Counted from the stretch's first letter, positions 34,646 through 43,236 are shown. The stretch is DNA of 64,000 nt from Candidatus Hydrothermarchaeum profundi (GCA_002011125.2 MTMF02000008.1:71019-135018); one strand, 5' to 3'. The notes: generated by a model from the letters alone, not told the origin. Numbers and translations are program-made.

Positions 34646-35617
34646 ATGGAGGAAAGCTTAAACAACCATTTGATGGCAGAGGACTATGATCTAATAGTAG
34701 TTGGTTCTGGTCCAGCAGGTTTAAGCGGAGCTATATTTGCGGCTCAGCGAGGACTGAAAGTATTAATATTTGAAAGTGGAAGCGTTGGTGGAGCGATGTC
34801 GAGTATTTATCCTAATAAAATAATCCCAAATTACCCTGGGTATTCTAATAAGATAACTGGGAGAGAATTAGCGAATTTGTTTGTTGAGGAGGCAAAGGGA
34901 CTTGGAGTTGAGATTAGGAATGAACGGGTATTAGAGATCTCTGTAAATAAAATAGTTAAAACCGGGGATGGAGAATATGAGGCTAAAGCTGTATTAATTG
35001 CTACCGGTTCTCGGCCAAGGGAGCTTGGTATACCTGGTGAAGCCGATTATAATTACGCGGATAGAGGAGTATATTATTTCTCTAAGGAACTAGAGAAATT
35101 TAGGGATAAAAGAGTCCTAATAGTAGGAGGGGGGGATAGTGCTGTAGATGCAGCCCTTGAATTAGTAGAGGTTGCGGCTAAAGTTGTCCTTATACACCGC
35201 AGAGGTAATTTCAGGGCAGTTGATAAGAATGTCCAGAAATTGAAAAAGACTGATGTGGAGATAAGGATGAACACTGAGCTTAGGGAAATAAAAGGCGATG
35301 ATGAAAGGGTAAGGAAAGTTGTAATTTTTAATAATAGCTCTAATGATCGATGGGAATTAGAGATCGATTCGGTCATTCTCGCCGTAGGGATGACGCCAAA
35401 CACTGAGATATTCCAGAAACTTGGTTTAGATTTAGACAGCGAAGGCAGGATAGTTGTGGATTCTGGGCAGCGTACAAATATAGAAGGGATATATGCGGCA
35501 GGTGATATTGTTTCAGGGACAGGTAAATTAGAATTGATAGTTGTCGCTGTAGCGCAGGGGGCTATCGCAGCGCATAATATTTACATGGATATTTACCAGC
35601 CATATTGGATGGAGTGA
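34646..35617 (+). CDS. TrxB-like FAD oxidoreductase lacking the CxxC pair (ferredoxin-NADP reductase-like)
   Basis: 323 residues. FAD motif VVGSGPAGLSGAIFAAQRG, NAD(P) motif VLIVGGGDSAVDAALELV with downstream HRR, and GIYAAGDIV place it in the thioredoxin-reductase fold family. Where true TrxB has CxxC, this protein reads RGVYYFSKELEKFRDK with no Cys, so it cannot reduce thioredoxin by that route. Cys-less homologues include ferredoxin/flavodoxin-NADP reductases, which is the likeliest role. It overlaps the next frame's upstream extension. Confidence 0.78.
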   Translation: MEESLNNHLMAEDYDLIVVGSGPAGLSGAIFAAQRGLKVLIFESGSVGGAMSSIYPNKIIPNYPGYSNKITGRELANLFVEEAKGLGVEIRNERVLEISVNKIVKTGDGEYEAKAVLIATGSRPRELGIPGEADYNYADRGVYYFSKELEKFRDKRVLIVGGGDSAVDAALELVEVAAKVVLIHRRGNFRAVDKNVQKLKKTDVEIRMNTELREIKGDDERVRKVVIFNNSSNDRWELEIDSVILAVGMTPNTEIFQKLGLDLDSEGRIVVDSGQRTNIEGIYAAGDIVSGTGKLELIVVAVAQGAIAAHNIYMDIYQPYWME

Positions 35618-35643
35618 ACTTATCTAAGCGAGCGGGAATTATC

Positions 35644-36036
35644 ATGATAGAGAAAGAAATCCTTGAGAAATATAGAACGATTGCAGTTGTGGGATGTTCT
35701 AGAGATCCTAATAAACCAGCGCATTATGTTCCAAGATATCTCAAAGAGCATGGGTATAGGATAATTCCAATAAATCCCTTCGCTGAAGAAGTTTTAGGTG
35801 AAAAAGCGTACCCCTCGCTTTTGGATGTCCCAGGGGATATAGAGGTCGTAGAAGTTTTCAGGCCAAATAAAGAGGCACAAGAGATTGTAAAGATGGCAGT
35901 GGAAAAAGGAGCAAAAGCTGTATGGCTTCAAGAGGGCATTGTTAGCCTGGAGGCATCTCGGATGGCAAGAGAGGCAGGAATAAAGTTTGTTATGGATAAG
36001 TGCATGATGAAAGAGCATATGAGGTATTTCAAATAG
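35644..36036 (+). CDS. CoA-binding domain protein (YccU-like)
   Basis: 130 residues from the ATG at 35644; an in-frame ATG 13 codons upstream overlaps the previous gene and is less likely. It shows the succinyl-CoA-synthetase-like Rossmann core: IAVVGCSRDPNKPAHYVPRYL, IIPINPF, VEVFRPNKEAQEIVKMAVEKGAK (split), and VWLQEGI. Stand-alone proteins of this family bind CoA; no catalytic role is established. The CSRDPNKPAH segment is typical. Confidence 0.82.
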   Translation: MIEKEILEKYRTIAVVGCSRDPNKPAHYVPRYLKEHGYRIIPINPFAEEVLGEKAYPSLLDVPGDIEVVEVFRPNKEAQEIVKMAVEKGAKAVWLQEGIVSLEASRMAREAGIKFVMDKCMMKEHMRYFK

Positions 36037-36075
36037 CTTATGTTTAGGTTGTAAGAGCTATCAGGAGGTTTTAAC

Positions 36076-37266
36076 TTGGAATTAACAAACAGCGGGGTAA
36101 ATGTTAGAGGCTTCAGCTGTGCGGGTTGGAGGAAAGGTAAATACGGAGTAGCTATGGTATTAAGCGATGTTGAAGTGAACTGTGCGATATCTGTTACATC
36201 TAATAGAGTGAAGGCTGCTCCTTTACTCGTATCTCTTGATCATGTAAAAATGGGAAAGATTAGAGGAGTAGTTGCGAACTCGGGAAATGCCAACGCATAT
36301 ACTGGTGTAGGAGGCGTTCAGGATGCTAAGGAAATGTGCGCCTTTGCTGCAGGAAAGCTTAGACTAGCGGCCGAGAATTTTCTTGTGGCCTCTACAGGCA
36401 TTATTGGCCGTAGACTTGATATGGACATAGTAAAGGAAGGAATTAATTTTGTTTCTGAAAATCTCAGCTCATCTTCCAAGGCATCCCTCGAAGCGGCGAA
36501 GGCTATAATGACGACAGATACGACTCCTAAAATGATTTCTGTAAAAACTTCCCTCAAAGATGGTACGACTGTGGAGATCGGAGCTATAGCTAAGGGCTCA
36601 GGTATGATCGCTCCGAAACTGCATGCTACGATGCTATGCTTTATTACCACAGATGCATACGTACCCAAGGATAAAATAAAAAAGATCCTTGCAAATTCTA
36701 TCGACCAAAGCTTTAACATGACAGTTGTCGATGGGGATACCAGCACCAATGATTTCGTTGCTCTATTAGCAAATGGCATGGCTGGAAATAAAGATGTAGA
36801 CGATAATTTTGTAGAAGCATTGAACTTTGTAACAAGAGAGATCGCTAAAAAAATCGCTAGAGATGGCGAGGGAGCCACTAAGACAATCAAAGTCAAAATA
36901 TTGAAAGCGGCAAATTTGGAAGATGCTAGAAAGGCCGCTAGAACAGTAGTAGGATCAAATCTTGTTAAGGCATCCATATATGGTGAGGACTTGAATTGGG
37001 GGAGGATAATAGCTGCCCTTGGATACTGTGGAGCGGAGTTTGAACCTGAAAAACTTAGTATCAGTATAAACGGCTTTCGGTTAGTAGATAAAGGGAGAGT
37101 ATTGGCAATACCGGGTACACAAGAATTTGATAAAGCTAAAAAATCTCTTAAAAAATCAGAAGTTGAGATATCAGTTGAATTAAACTCAGGAAATGCAAGT
37201 GCAACAGCTTATGGATGTGATTTAACCCCAGAATATGTAAAAATAAATTCAGGATACACTACTTAA
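36076..37266 (+). CDS. argJ: Glutamate N-acetyltransferase / ornithine acetyltransferase
   Basis: 396 residues, TTG start with GGAGG about 9 bases upstream. Landmarks are VVANSGNANAYTG, STGIIGRRLDM, and the self-cleavage site region GSGMIAPKLHATMLCFITTD, where the nucleophilic Thr of ATML begins the beta chain. NTn-type autoprocessing gives two subunits. It transfers acetyl from N-acetylornithine to glutamate, recycling arginine synthesis. argB follows after 94 bases. Confidence 0.93.
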   Translation: MELTNSGVNVRGFSCAGWRKGKYGVAMVLSDVEVNCAISVTSNRVKAAPLLVSLDHVKMGKIRGVVANSGNANAYTGVGGVQDAKEMCAFAAGKLRLAAENFLVASTGIIGRRLDMDIVKEGINFVSENLSSSSKASLEAAKAIMTTDTTPKMISVKTSLKDGTTVEIGAIAKGSGMIAPKLHATMLCFITTDAYVPKDKIKKILANSIDQSFNMTVVDGDTSTNDFVALLANGMAGNKDVDDNFVEALNFVTREIAKKIARDGEGATKTIKVKILKAANLEDARKAARTVVGSNLVKASIYGEDLNWGRIIAALGYCGAEFEPEKLSISINGFRLVDKGRVLAIPGTQEFDKAKKSLKKSEVEISVELNSGNASATAYGCDLTPEYVKINSGYTT

Positions 37267-37360
37267 GGGGAGATTGACATATCCAATTCATCTTTAGCCT
37301 ATGTACAGTAGCTGATGAATAAAAAGCTATATATCTCTCGGGAATTCTAAGTGTAGGTTC

Positions 37361-38239
37361 ATGAATCGTGCAGAGGTTTTAGCGGAGGCTCTCCCTTATA
37401 TAGAGAAGTTCAGAGGATCTTATATTGTTATCAAGTATGGCGGGCATGCCATGTTAGATGAGAGGGCCAAGGACTGGACCATAAAAGACACTATTCTTCT
37501 AAAATACGTTGGCATGAAGCCTGTAATCGTCCATGGTGGTGGTCCGGAGATATCAGTTGCTATGGAGAAAATGGGCAAAAAACCCAAGTTTATTGAGGGA
37601 CTGAGAGTAACCGATGAAGAGACATTGGACATCGCTAAAATGGTGCTGGTAGGTAAGATTAACACCGATATTGTTTCTCGAATAAATAGTATGGGCTGTA
37701 AAGCAATTGGTTTATCAGGTAAAGACGGAGGCCTGATTATAGCGAAAAAACGTCCTCCTCAGAAGATAGTTAGTGAAGGGGTGGAAAAGGAAGTAGATCT
37801 AGGACTAGTAGGCGAGACTGAGGAAATAAATCCTGAGATAATACGCATTCTTACAGATAGTGATTATATCCCTGTTATCTCGCCTATAGGTTTATCCCGG
37901 GAAGGTGCCAGCCTTAATTTAAATGCAGATACAGTTGCAGGTGACATAGCAAGCGCTATTGGAGCAAAAAAATTGGTCATTCTCACAGATGTCCCCGGAG
38001 TTATGATGGATGTTAATGATAGAGGTACTCTTATAAAAGTGCTTAAGACTTCTCGGATACCTGTTTTGATTAAAAGAGGAGTGATTAAAGGCTCAATGGT
38101 GCCAAAAGTAGAGGCATGCAAAAAATCTGTTTGGGCGGGAGTAGATAAAGCCCATATAATAGATGGTAGGGTAGAGCATGCTATTCTCCTTGAGCTTTTC
38201 ACCGAGGAAGGGATGGGCACGATGGTAGAGAGAGGATAG
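37361..38239 (+). CDS. argB: N-acetylglutamate kinase
   Basis: 292 residues of the amino-acid kinase family. YIVIKYGGHAM holds the ATP-site Lys, VIVHGGGPEIS the Gly-rich loop, FIEGLRVTDEETL the substrate region, and LNLNADTVAGDIA and LVILTDVPGVM the C-domain. It phosphorylates N-acetylglutamate. A TATA-like AGCTATATAT about 30 bases upstream suggests its own promoter in addition to read-through from argJ. Confidence 0.94.
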   Translation: MNRAEVLAEALPYIEKFRGSYIVIKYGGHAMLDERAKDWTIKDTILLKYVGMKPVIVHGGGPEISVAMEKMGKKPKFIEGLRVTDEETLDIAKMVLVGKINTDIVSRINSMGCKAIGLSGKDGGLIIAKKRPPQKIVSEGVEKEVDLGLVGETEEINPEIIRILTDSDYIPVISPIGLSREGASLNLNADTVAGDIASAIGAKKLVILTDVPGVMMDVNDRGTLIKVLKTSRIPVLIKRGVIKGSMVPKVEACKKSVWAGVDKAHIIDGRVEHAILLELFTEEGMGTMVERG

Positions 38240-38316
38240 TGTGATAGAAGCCCTTAGAAAAAGAATTATAAAATGCAATTTTAAATGGGGAGTGCTTACG
38301 ATAGCCTATCAAATAT

Positions 38317-38829
38317 CTAAAACTCTTCATAGTGTACTTTTTCTTTACTAAACTCTTCCTTAGAATGGGCTGCTTTTTTCTCAGCCGGTCTGCCTATTGA
38401 GAGAAGGCAGAGAACTCTATAATTCTCAGGTATTTTGAGAATTTCTTTTACATATTCTTCAGCATCTCGTCCCTCTAGCTCGCTCTCATAAATTTGAATC
38501 CAGCAACCACCTAATCCCAGGTCGACTGCTTGTAATAGTATATGCTCTGCGGCAATACTGCAGTCTTCAACCCATCTTTTAGCTAGCTTCATGTCAGCGC
38601 AGACAGCTATAACAAGCGGAGCCTTAGCTGCAGGGCCAGAGTAAGGCGTGGCCTTTGATAGTTTTTCTTTTTTATCCGGATCTCTAACGACTATAAAATG
38701 CCATGGTCTCGAATTAAAGGAAGAGGGGGAATACATGGCCGCCTCTAACAGAGCATTTACTTCTTCTTCAGTGACTTCATCGGGGCTATACTTCCGAATA
38801 GACCTCCTCTCAATTATGGATTTAATCAT
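38317..38829 (-). CDS. Nitroreductase-family FMN oxidoreductase
   Basis: 170 residues. The FMN-binding N-terminus IIERRSIRKYSPDEV, then AMYSPSSFNSRPWHFIVVRDP, and near the C-terminus LCLLSIGRPAEKK are typical of small nitroreductase-like proteins. These dimeric enzymes reduce nitroaromatics, quinones or flavins with NAD(P)H; the physiological substrate is not predictable here. It converges on argB. Confidence 0.87.
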   Translation of the reverse strand: MIKSIIERRSIRKYSPDEVTEEEVNALLEAAMYSPSSFNSRPWHFIVVRDPDKKEKLSKATPYSGPAAKAPLVIAVCADMKLAKRWVEDCSIAAEHILLQAVDLGLGGCWIQIYESELEGRDAEEYVKEILKIPENYRVLCLLSIGRPAEKKAAHSKEEFSKEKVHYEEF

Positions 38830-38864
38830 AAATCCACATTCTATCTAAAAGGTATTAAATTTTA

Positions 38865-38984
38865 TTATGAAAGGAGATACAATACCGCCACTATTGAAAT
38901 GCCCATAAACAATAGTGACATCACTATTAGGCCCACAGCGGCTCCCATAAACCACTTGAAATCGCCTTTAGTTTCATAACGCAT
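38865..38984 (-). CDS. 39-residue single-helix membrane protein
   Basis: An ATG frame with a GGAGGTTTG ribosome site upstream. A short charged start (RYETKGDFKW) leads into one long hydrophobic helix (about 12-38). No family is recognised. Confidence 0.5.
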   Translation of the reverse strand: MRYETKGDFKWFMGAAVGLIVMSLLFMGISIVAVLYLLS

Positions 38985-39156
38985 TTATCAAACCTCCACT
39001 TTCTTTGTGTTCTATAAGTTATACATTTTTCCAACAATATAAAAATTTTTTGGATAAAATTCTCAAAAACAATAAAAATATTAAATTTCAATTCAATAAA
39101 ATTTTATAAAAATAGAATTAAAACTCAATCGATATACTTCAAGAAATGGTGATAAA

Positions 39157-39231
39157 TGCAGCCTGGGGGATTCGAACCCCCGTCAGTGGCTTGGAAGGCC
39201 ACGGTCCTAGGCCAGACTAGACTAAGGCTGC
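39157..39231 (-). tRNA. tRNA-Gly (anticodon TCC)
   Basis: The reverse complement folds as a cloverleaf: acceptor GCAGCCT/AGGCTGC, T arm with GGTTCGAATCC, anticodon stem GTGGC/GCCAC with loop CTTCCAA giving anticodon TCC, discriminator A. No intron. The 5' end overlaps the last 10 bases of the ornithine cyclodeaminase gene. Confidence 0.92.
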
Positions 39232-40451
39232 ATTTTCCTTTTTTTAAGTTCTTCTGCTAATCTCGGTAGAAATATCCCCACGTCTGTAACAATTCCTAAA
39301 GCTTGCGCAGTTCCTCTATCTGTGAGCTTAGTTACCGTAGCGGGGTTTATATCAACACAGATGGTTTTAACGTAAGAGGGCAAAAGATTGCCCACCGCTA
39401 TAGAGTGAAGCATAGTGGAAAGCATTAGTACGATACCCACACCTCTAAGATTCTCAAGCATAGCTTTTTGAGCTTCTACAGCATCAGTAATCACTTCAGG
39501 CAATGGACCGTCGTCTCTAATAGAACCTGCGAGTATAAATGGGACATTGTTTTTTATACATTCATACATTACTCCCCCTCTCAATTTCTTCATTTTAACC
39601 AAGTTTTTAATTGATCCAGCACGGAGTACTTCGTTGATAGCGTAGAGGTGGTTTCTATGCCCTCCTTCCGTAGGTCTGCCTGTTTTAATATCCACTCCCA
39701 AAGATGAGCCATAAAGCTGATTTTCTATATCGTGTACTGGGAGAGCGTTTCCGGCAAAAAGTACATCTACGAATCCTTCTCTTATCATACTTGCTAAGGC
39801 ATCACCAGCGCCTGTATGGATGACTGCGGGTCCAGCAACTACTAATACTTTTTTTCTCTGAGATTTTGTTGCAAGGATCTCATCAGCTATCTTGGAAACT
39901 AATGATGGAGTAGGCTTTTCAGACGACACAGTACTCTTCATAAACTCGAATATCGTATATCCCCTCGGTCTTGCAGGTGGCTCAACTCGTATTCCTTTAT
40001 TTCCTACAATGATTAAGTCTCCTTTTTTCACGGTATTTATTTTCCTACAATATGCCCTCTTATTCTCTAGGTCCACTACGATTACCGAGTCCATCTTTAT
40101 ATCTTCTACCTCTATCCACTCTCCATCGATTCTTACATAGGTAGGGTGGTTAGTGGTCGAGTAGAAGTTTCTGGGAAGAGTCTTGTCCTTTGGGGCTTCT
40201 TGGAGTTCAGCTTCCTCGACCTCAGGGACCCTAGCTCCTATCTGATGAAGAGTACTTAAAATAACATCCAAGTGTTTTCTATTCTTGCCTTTAACCAATA
40301 TACGCGCATAGCTTGGATCAGTTTTATGCTTCCCTATCTCAAATTGCAATACGTCAAAGTCTCCCCCAAGGTCCATTATAGTGTCAAAAACCTTTGGCAA
40401 TATGAAGGAGTCAATTATATGGCCCTTTAATTCTATTTCTCGGACATTCAT
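39222..40451 (-). CDS. Archaeal ornithine cyclodeaminase (LOR/SDH bifunctional-enzyme domain family)
   Basis: 409 residues. The N-terminal part (to about 110) matches the LOR/SDH conserved domain (ELKGHIIDSFILPKVFDTIM). The C-terminal Rossmann part has KVLVVAGPAVIHTGAGDAL, VDVLFAGNALPVHDIE and STMLHSIAVGNLLPS. Archaeal members related to the C-domain of ArgZ/AgrE convert ornithine to proline. The argJ-argB neighbourhood fits an arginine/ornithine role. The stop codon lies inside tRNA-Gly, so the two transcripts share 10 bases. Confidence 0.85.
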   Translation of the reverse strand: MNVREIELKGHIIDSFILPKVFDTIMDLGGDFDVLQFEIGKHKTDPSYARILVKGKNRKHLDVILSTLHQIGARVPEVEEAELQEAPKDKTLPRNFYSTTNHPTYVRIDGEWIEVEDIKMDSVIVVDLENKRAYCRKINTVKKGDLIIVGNKGIRVEPPARPRGYTIFEFMKSTVSSEKPTPSLVSKIADEILATKSQRKKVLVVAGPAVIHTGAGDALASMIREGFVDVLFAGNALPVHDIENQLYGSSLGVDIKTGRPTEGGHRNHLYAINEVLRAGSIKNLVKMKKLRGGVMYECIKNNVPFILAGSIRDDGPLPEVITDAVEAQKAMLENLRGVGIVLMLSTMLHSIAVGNLLPSYVKTICVDINPATVTKLTDRGTAQALGIVTDVGIFLPRLAEELKKRKMQP

Positions 40452-40575
40452 CGGATTAGAACTTATATTATCACTAATATAACGCTTTTCATAGGTGAGC
40501 GAAGATAGAGGTAAAAATTGGTTCTAGGCCATATAAGAAAAAACTAAATAACCTGAAGATATCCGCCTATACCGT

Positions 40576-40588
40576 AAAATTTTATAAG
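40576..40588 (+). promoter_or_regulatory. TATA box of tRNA-Glu
   Basis: AAATTTTATAAG is centred about 30 bases upstream of the first base of tRNA-Glu, at the expected distance for an archaeal TATA element. Confidence 0.55.
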
Positions 40589-40612
40589 ATGTTAAACAAA
40601 CCAGAGAGCTAA

Positions 40613-40687
40613 GCCCCGGTAGTGTAGACCGGCCAATCATGCGGCCCTTTCGAGGCCGCGACTCGGGTTCAAATCCCGGCCGGGGCA
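40613..40687 (+). tRNA. tRNA-Glu (anticodon TTC)
   Basis: Acceptor GCCCCGG/CCGGGGC with discriminator A, T arm GGGTTCAAATCCC, anticodon stem CGGCC/GGCCG with loop CTTTCGA giving TTC. No intron. It stands just before the DarTG island and could be an integration site, but no second copy of its 3' end was found in the window. Confidence 0.93.
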
Positions 40688-40842
40688 TATTTTTAACTAT
40701 CGTAAAGCTTCGCCTTTAAGAGCTATGAAACAGGAAATTTTTTGGGTATGACTAGAAATATCTATAAAAGGCGGGGTTTTAAAAGGAGTGCTTAGGAGTT
40801 ATATACCTGTCTTTATCCCAATGATAGGGAGGTACTTAAGAT

Positions 40843-41565
40843 TTAGAAATTGGGATAATGGTCACTTTTTCGTATCAACTTAGTTTGAACTGAGTCAAAT
40901 TGATTTTTTTTGGATTTATCATAAAGAATTCGAAATAACCTCTCATATGTTTTTTTTCCAACGCCATCCACATTCATTAAGAATCTAAATCTTCTAAAGG
41001 GTTGATTTTGCTTAATTTTGTATGCTATGTCCCGTCTAACCTTATACTTAGAAACTAATTCGTCAACTTCTAATAAATTCAAAGCTCTGACCATCTTTTT
41101 CTCGACTCCTCTTGGGAACTTTAGATCGTCTAAACATATGTAAACAGGGATATCAAATTTTGAGAGATATTTTTCCATGATTTCCTTCACATCATCCCAC
41201 TTTAGTCCCCCATGAGTAATTCCAAGTGGAGGAAACGCAATTGATTTAATGCCTAATTCCGTGTAATTTTCTAATAAATATTTTAAACCGGATTCAATCC
41301 ACTCAATCTTTGAAGGGTCTTTCCAATGAAACTTTGTTGGAAAATTTAAAATCCAAACATCAGGATATTTATATAGGAATGGTTTTCCCGTCTTTACTTT
41401 TTGCATTTTACATCGAGCCAAATAATCCTCAAACATTTCTGGATATCTCAACCGGTATTCAAGCGCTATACCAGCACCCATTACTCCAACACAATTAACA
41501 GTATTCACGATTGTCTGAACTTTTAAATTAAATACTGTATTATCGGAATATTTCGGATATGTCAT
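40843..41565 (-). CDS. darG: DarG-like macrodomain antitoxin
   Basis: 240 residues. The N-terminal macrodomain has IVNTVNCVGVMGAGIALEYR, NFPTKFHWKDPS, and IAFPPLGITHGGLKWDDV, the arrangement of DarG ADP-ribosyl-thymidine hydrolases (the usual GCGNGGL reads GITHGGL here). The C-terminal 80 residues carry a helix-hairpin-helix-like FLMNVDGVGKKTYERLFRIL and would bind DarT or DNA. DarG removes ADP-ribose from DNA and also binds the toxin directly. The start overlaps the darT stop (ATGA), so the pair is co-translated. Pairing plus motifs make the call firm. Confidence 0.88.
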   Translation of the reverse strand: MTYPKYSDNTVFNLKVQTIVNTVNCVGVMGAGIALEYRLRYPEMFEDYLARCKMQKVKTGKPFLYKYPDVWILNFPTKFHWKDPSKIEWIESGLKYLLENYTELGIKSIAFPPLGITHGGLKWDDVKEIMEKYLSKFDIPVYICLDDLKFPRGVEKKMVRALNLLEVDELVSKYKVRRDIAYKIKQNQPFRRFRFLMNVDGVGKKTYERLFRILYDKSKKNQFDSVQTKLIRKSDHYPNF

Positions 41566-42311
41566 TGTGTGTCCTCATAAAAATAAAAGCTCTTGTCTAT
41601 AACTATTGGAATTTCAAGCTCAATTTTTTGTTTTAAACTTACTTTCGCATTTTCATCATATAACACTATTTTCTGAATTCTATCAGGAGGAACTTTACTT
41701 GGTACAAGAACTTCAGCCTGTTTTTTTCTTTTTGATTCTCCATCATAGCATCTTACCTCTGGGGGAAATAATTCCCAAGAAATATCTTTTAATTTTCGAA
41801 GATCGCAAAAAAACCTCGTTTCCTTTGCTGCTGCATTACCATCAGAGATATAAACGCCGGGTAAAAGCAATATGGATCTATCTACACAGAGATAGCAGAT
41901 ATTTTTTTCAAATTCTTTTCTTTTATAGTGCATTGGAGTCTTTTTTGCGAAGTATAGACACACATAGTCATGTATAGGTCTCCCTCCAATATTTTTGTTC
42001 TCTCGGATATCTTGAACACTATCCTCTGCAATAGATTTATGAGGGATCCTATATGCTTCATTGTAACACAATATTCCTTTTTCTAAAATAGAGGGAACGT
42101 TTTCAATTGGGGTTAAGTAATATAATTCCAGTAAGAGATTTTTAAATTCTTCAGGAATATCATCATAATAGTAGTTGAAAATTGAGTCCGGTATACCTTT
42201 GATATCACCATCCTCATATTCTATGATACCTTCATCAGCCATTTCTTCAATAGTAGGATAAACCCGAAAAGGGATCTCTCGATATCGATATTTTAAGTAC
42301 AATTTTTTCAA
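41562..42311 (-). CDS. darT: DarT-like DNA thymidine ADP-ribosyltransferase toxin
   Basis: 249 residues from a TTG at 42311. The DarT (DUF4433) core begins near residue 65: ELYYLTPIENVPSILEKGIL (NAD-binding), YVCLYFAKKTPMHYKRK (the ADP-ribosylating turn region), AAAKETRFF, and QAEVLVPSKVPPDRI with the catalytic Glu. It would transfer ADP-ribose from NAD+ to thymidines of single-stranded DNA, halting replication; DarTG systems act in phage defence. The first 60 residues resemble a winged helix, and that domain continues upstream of this start (see 42312-42382). Confidence 0.85.
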   Translation of the reverse strand: MKKLYLKYRYREIPFRVYPTIEEMADEGIIEYEDGDIKGIPDSIFNYYYDDIPEEFKNLLLELYYLTPIENVPSILEKGILCYNEAYRIPHKSIAEDSVQDIRENKNIGGRPIHDYVCLYFAKKTPMHYKRKEFEKNICYLCVDRSILLLPGVYISDGNAAAKETRFFCDLRKLKDISWELFPPEVRCYDGESKRKKQAEVLVPSKVPPDRIQKIVLYDENAKVSLKQKIELEIPIVIDKSFYFYEDTQ

Positions 42312-42382
42312 AATCTGAGCCTTATTTACTCTACTACTAGGAAAAAATTCAAGATATGCAGATAAAATTTCTTTTTTTTCAT
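42312..42382 (-). other. darT: Upstream extension of darT with ATG in the other frame and A8 slippery run
   Basis: The darT frame stays open about 25 codons upstream and reads KKEILSAYLEFFPSSR then VNKAQIL, completing a winged-helix-like domain, but it has no ATG. An ATG at 42382-42380 begins ATG followed by A8 and G in the other frame and would stop after 18 codons. A -1 shift at A-AAA-AAG, or one extra A, joins this ATG to darT. This may be programmed frameshifting, slippage, phase variation or a sequence error. Confidence 0.5.
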
Positions 42383-42536
42383 TTGGAATTTAAAAATCTC
42401 GCTATGTTTTTTGTTATTAAATTTGTCTTTTTCCAATATTTTTTTATTTTGTAGAAATATTTTTGAAAAAATTTTTTTCACGTTTTTTTAATAAGATTAA
42501 CTTAATACACAGGATATTTCGATATATATTTTTACC

Positions 42537-42746
42537 ATGCTCTCTCTTGGATTAACCATATGCGCCTTGGCGCCGCAAAAAAATGACATGGATAGGCTTT
42601 ATAGGAAAACAGCTTCAAGGTGGTGCTTGGAAGATACTAATTTCTGGTGCGGCGAGGTTGGGGATAGTAGAAAGAGGAATTGCGATGAATGTATGAAACG
42701 CTTTACAGGACATCATTCACCTCTAGATAATATTCTCTTATGGTAG
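42537..42746 (+). CDS. Possible small Cys-rich protein (weak)
   Basis: A 69-codon frame; codon 18 is another ATG. The second half has WCLEDTNFWCGEV and NCDECMKRFTGHH, spacing reminiscent of a zinc finger. It overlaps the converging lipoprotein gene by 44 bases. A TATA-like GATATATATTTTT lies too close to the first ATG for a normal promoter. Weak candidate. Confidence 0.3.
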   Translation: MLSLGLTICALAPQKNDMDRLYRKTASRWCLEDTNFWCGEVGDSRKRNCDECMKRFTGHHSPLDNILLW

Positions 42747-43236
42747 ATCCAGGCTTGCAACGGTATTCAATGTAGACTTCTTCATTAAAATGCATATTAA
42801 CCAGCTTCGGAGGTTTAAGACATTCTTCTTTTAATATGAGCATCCCTGGCATGTAATCTCTCCAAGATTCCTCGTTACTATACCCAAGTTGGCATTCGCA
42901 TTTCTCATAGAAGTCCATCACGCCGATCATCGAATAAGTTTTCTCATAGTATAGTACCCTGTTCCCCATGTCCCATGTAGAACCGACTAGATGCCCTGGA
43001 AGCTTTATCTCCAACCTATACCCCTTTGAATCCTCCAAGAATGCCTTGCCACCTAATGTTAATATGAGCTTTCCAGATACTGTGACCTCCTCTCCTAAAA
43101 ACGTCTCCGGCTGTTTGACTATCTCCTCAATCGAGGTACCACCTAAGGATGCTTCAATACTTCCTTTATCTATGCATCCCCCAGACAGCATAAATGCAAG
43201 GAGACTAAGTAGAAAGAAGCATACCTTTAGACTCAT
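42703..43236 (-). CDS. Predicted lipoprotein with OB-fold-like domain
   Basis: 177 residues. Signal peptide and lipobox end at LSGGC (Cys21), so the mature protein should be lipid-anchored outside the membrane. The mature part, with IVKQPETFLGEEVTVSGKLI and KAFLEDSKGYRLEIKLP, resembles OB-fold domains that follow lipoboxes in many archaea. Two further Cys lie in YEKCECQLGY. Last gene of a minus-strand trio, overlapping the preceding gene by 32 bases. It may be a surface protein of the provirus or a flanking host gene. Confidence 0.7.
   Translation of the reverse strand: MSLKVCFFLLSLLAFMLSGGCIDKGSIEASLGGTSIEEIVKQPETFLGEEVTVSGKLILTLGGKAFLEDSKGYRLEIKLPGHLVGSTWDMGNRVLYYEKTYSMIGVMDFYEKCECQLGYSNEESWRDYMPGMLILKEECLKPPKLVNMHFNEEVYIEYRCKPGSTIREYYLEVNDVL

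Noticed and set aside
40613-40687. tRNA-Glu as the provirus attachment site
   Set aside because: Searched by eye for a second copy of its 3' end (TTCAAATCCCGGCCGGGGC) near the provirus right end; only ordinary tRNA similarity to tRNA-His was seen.
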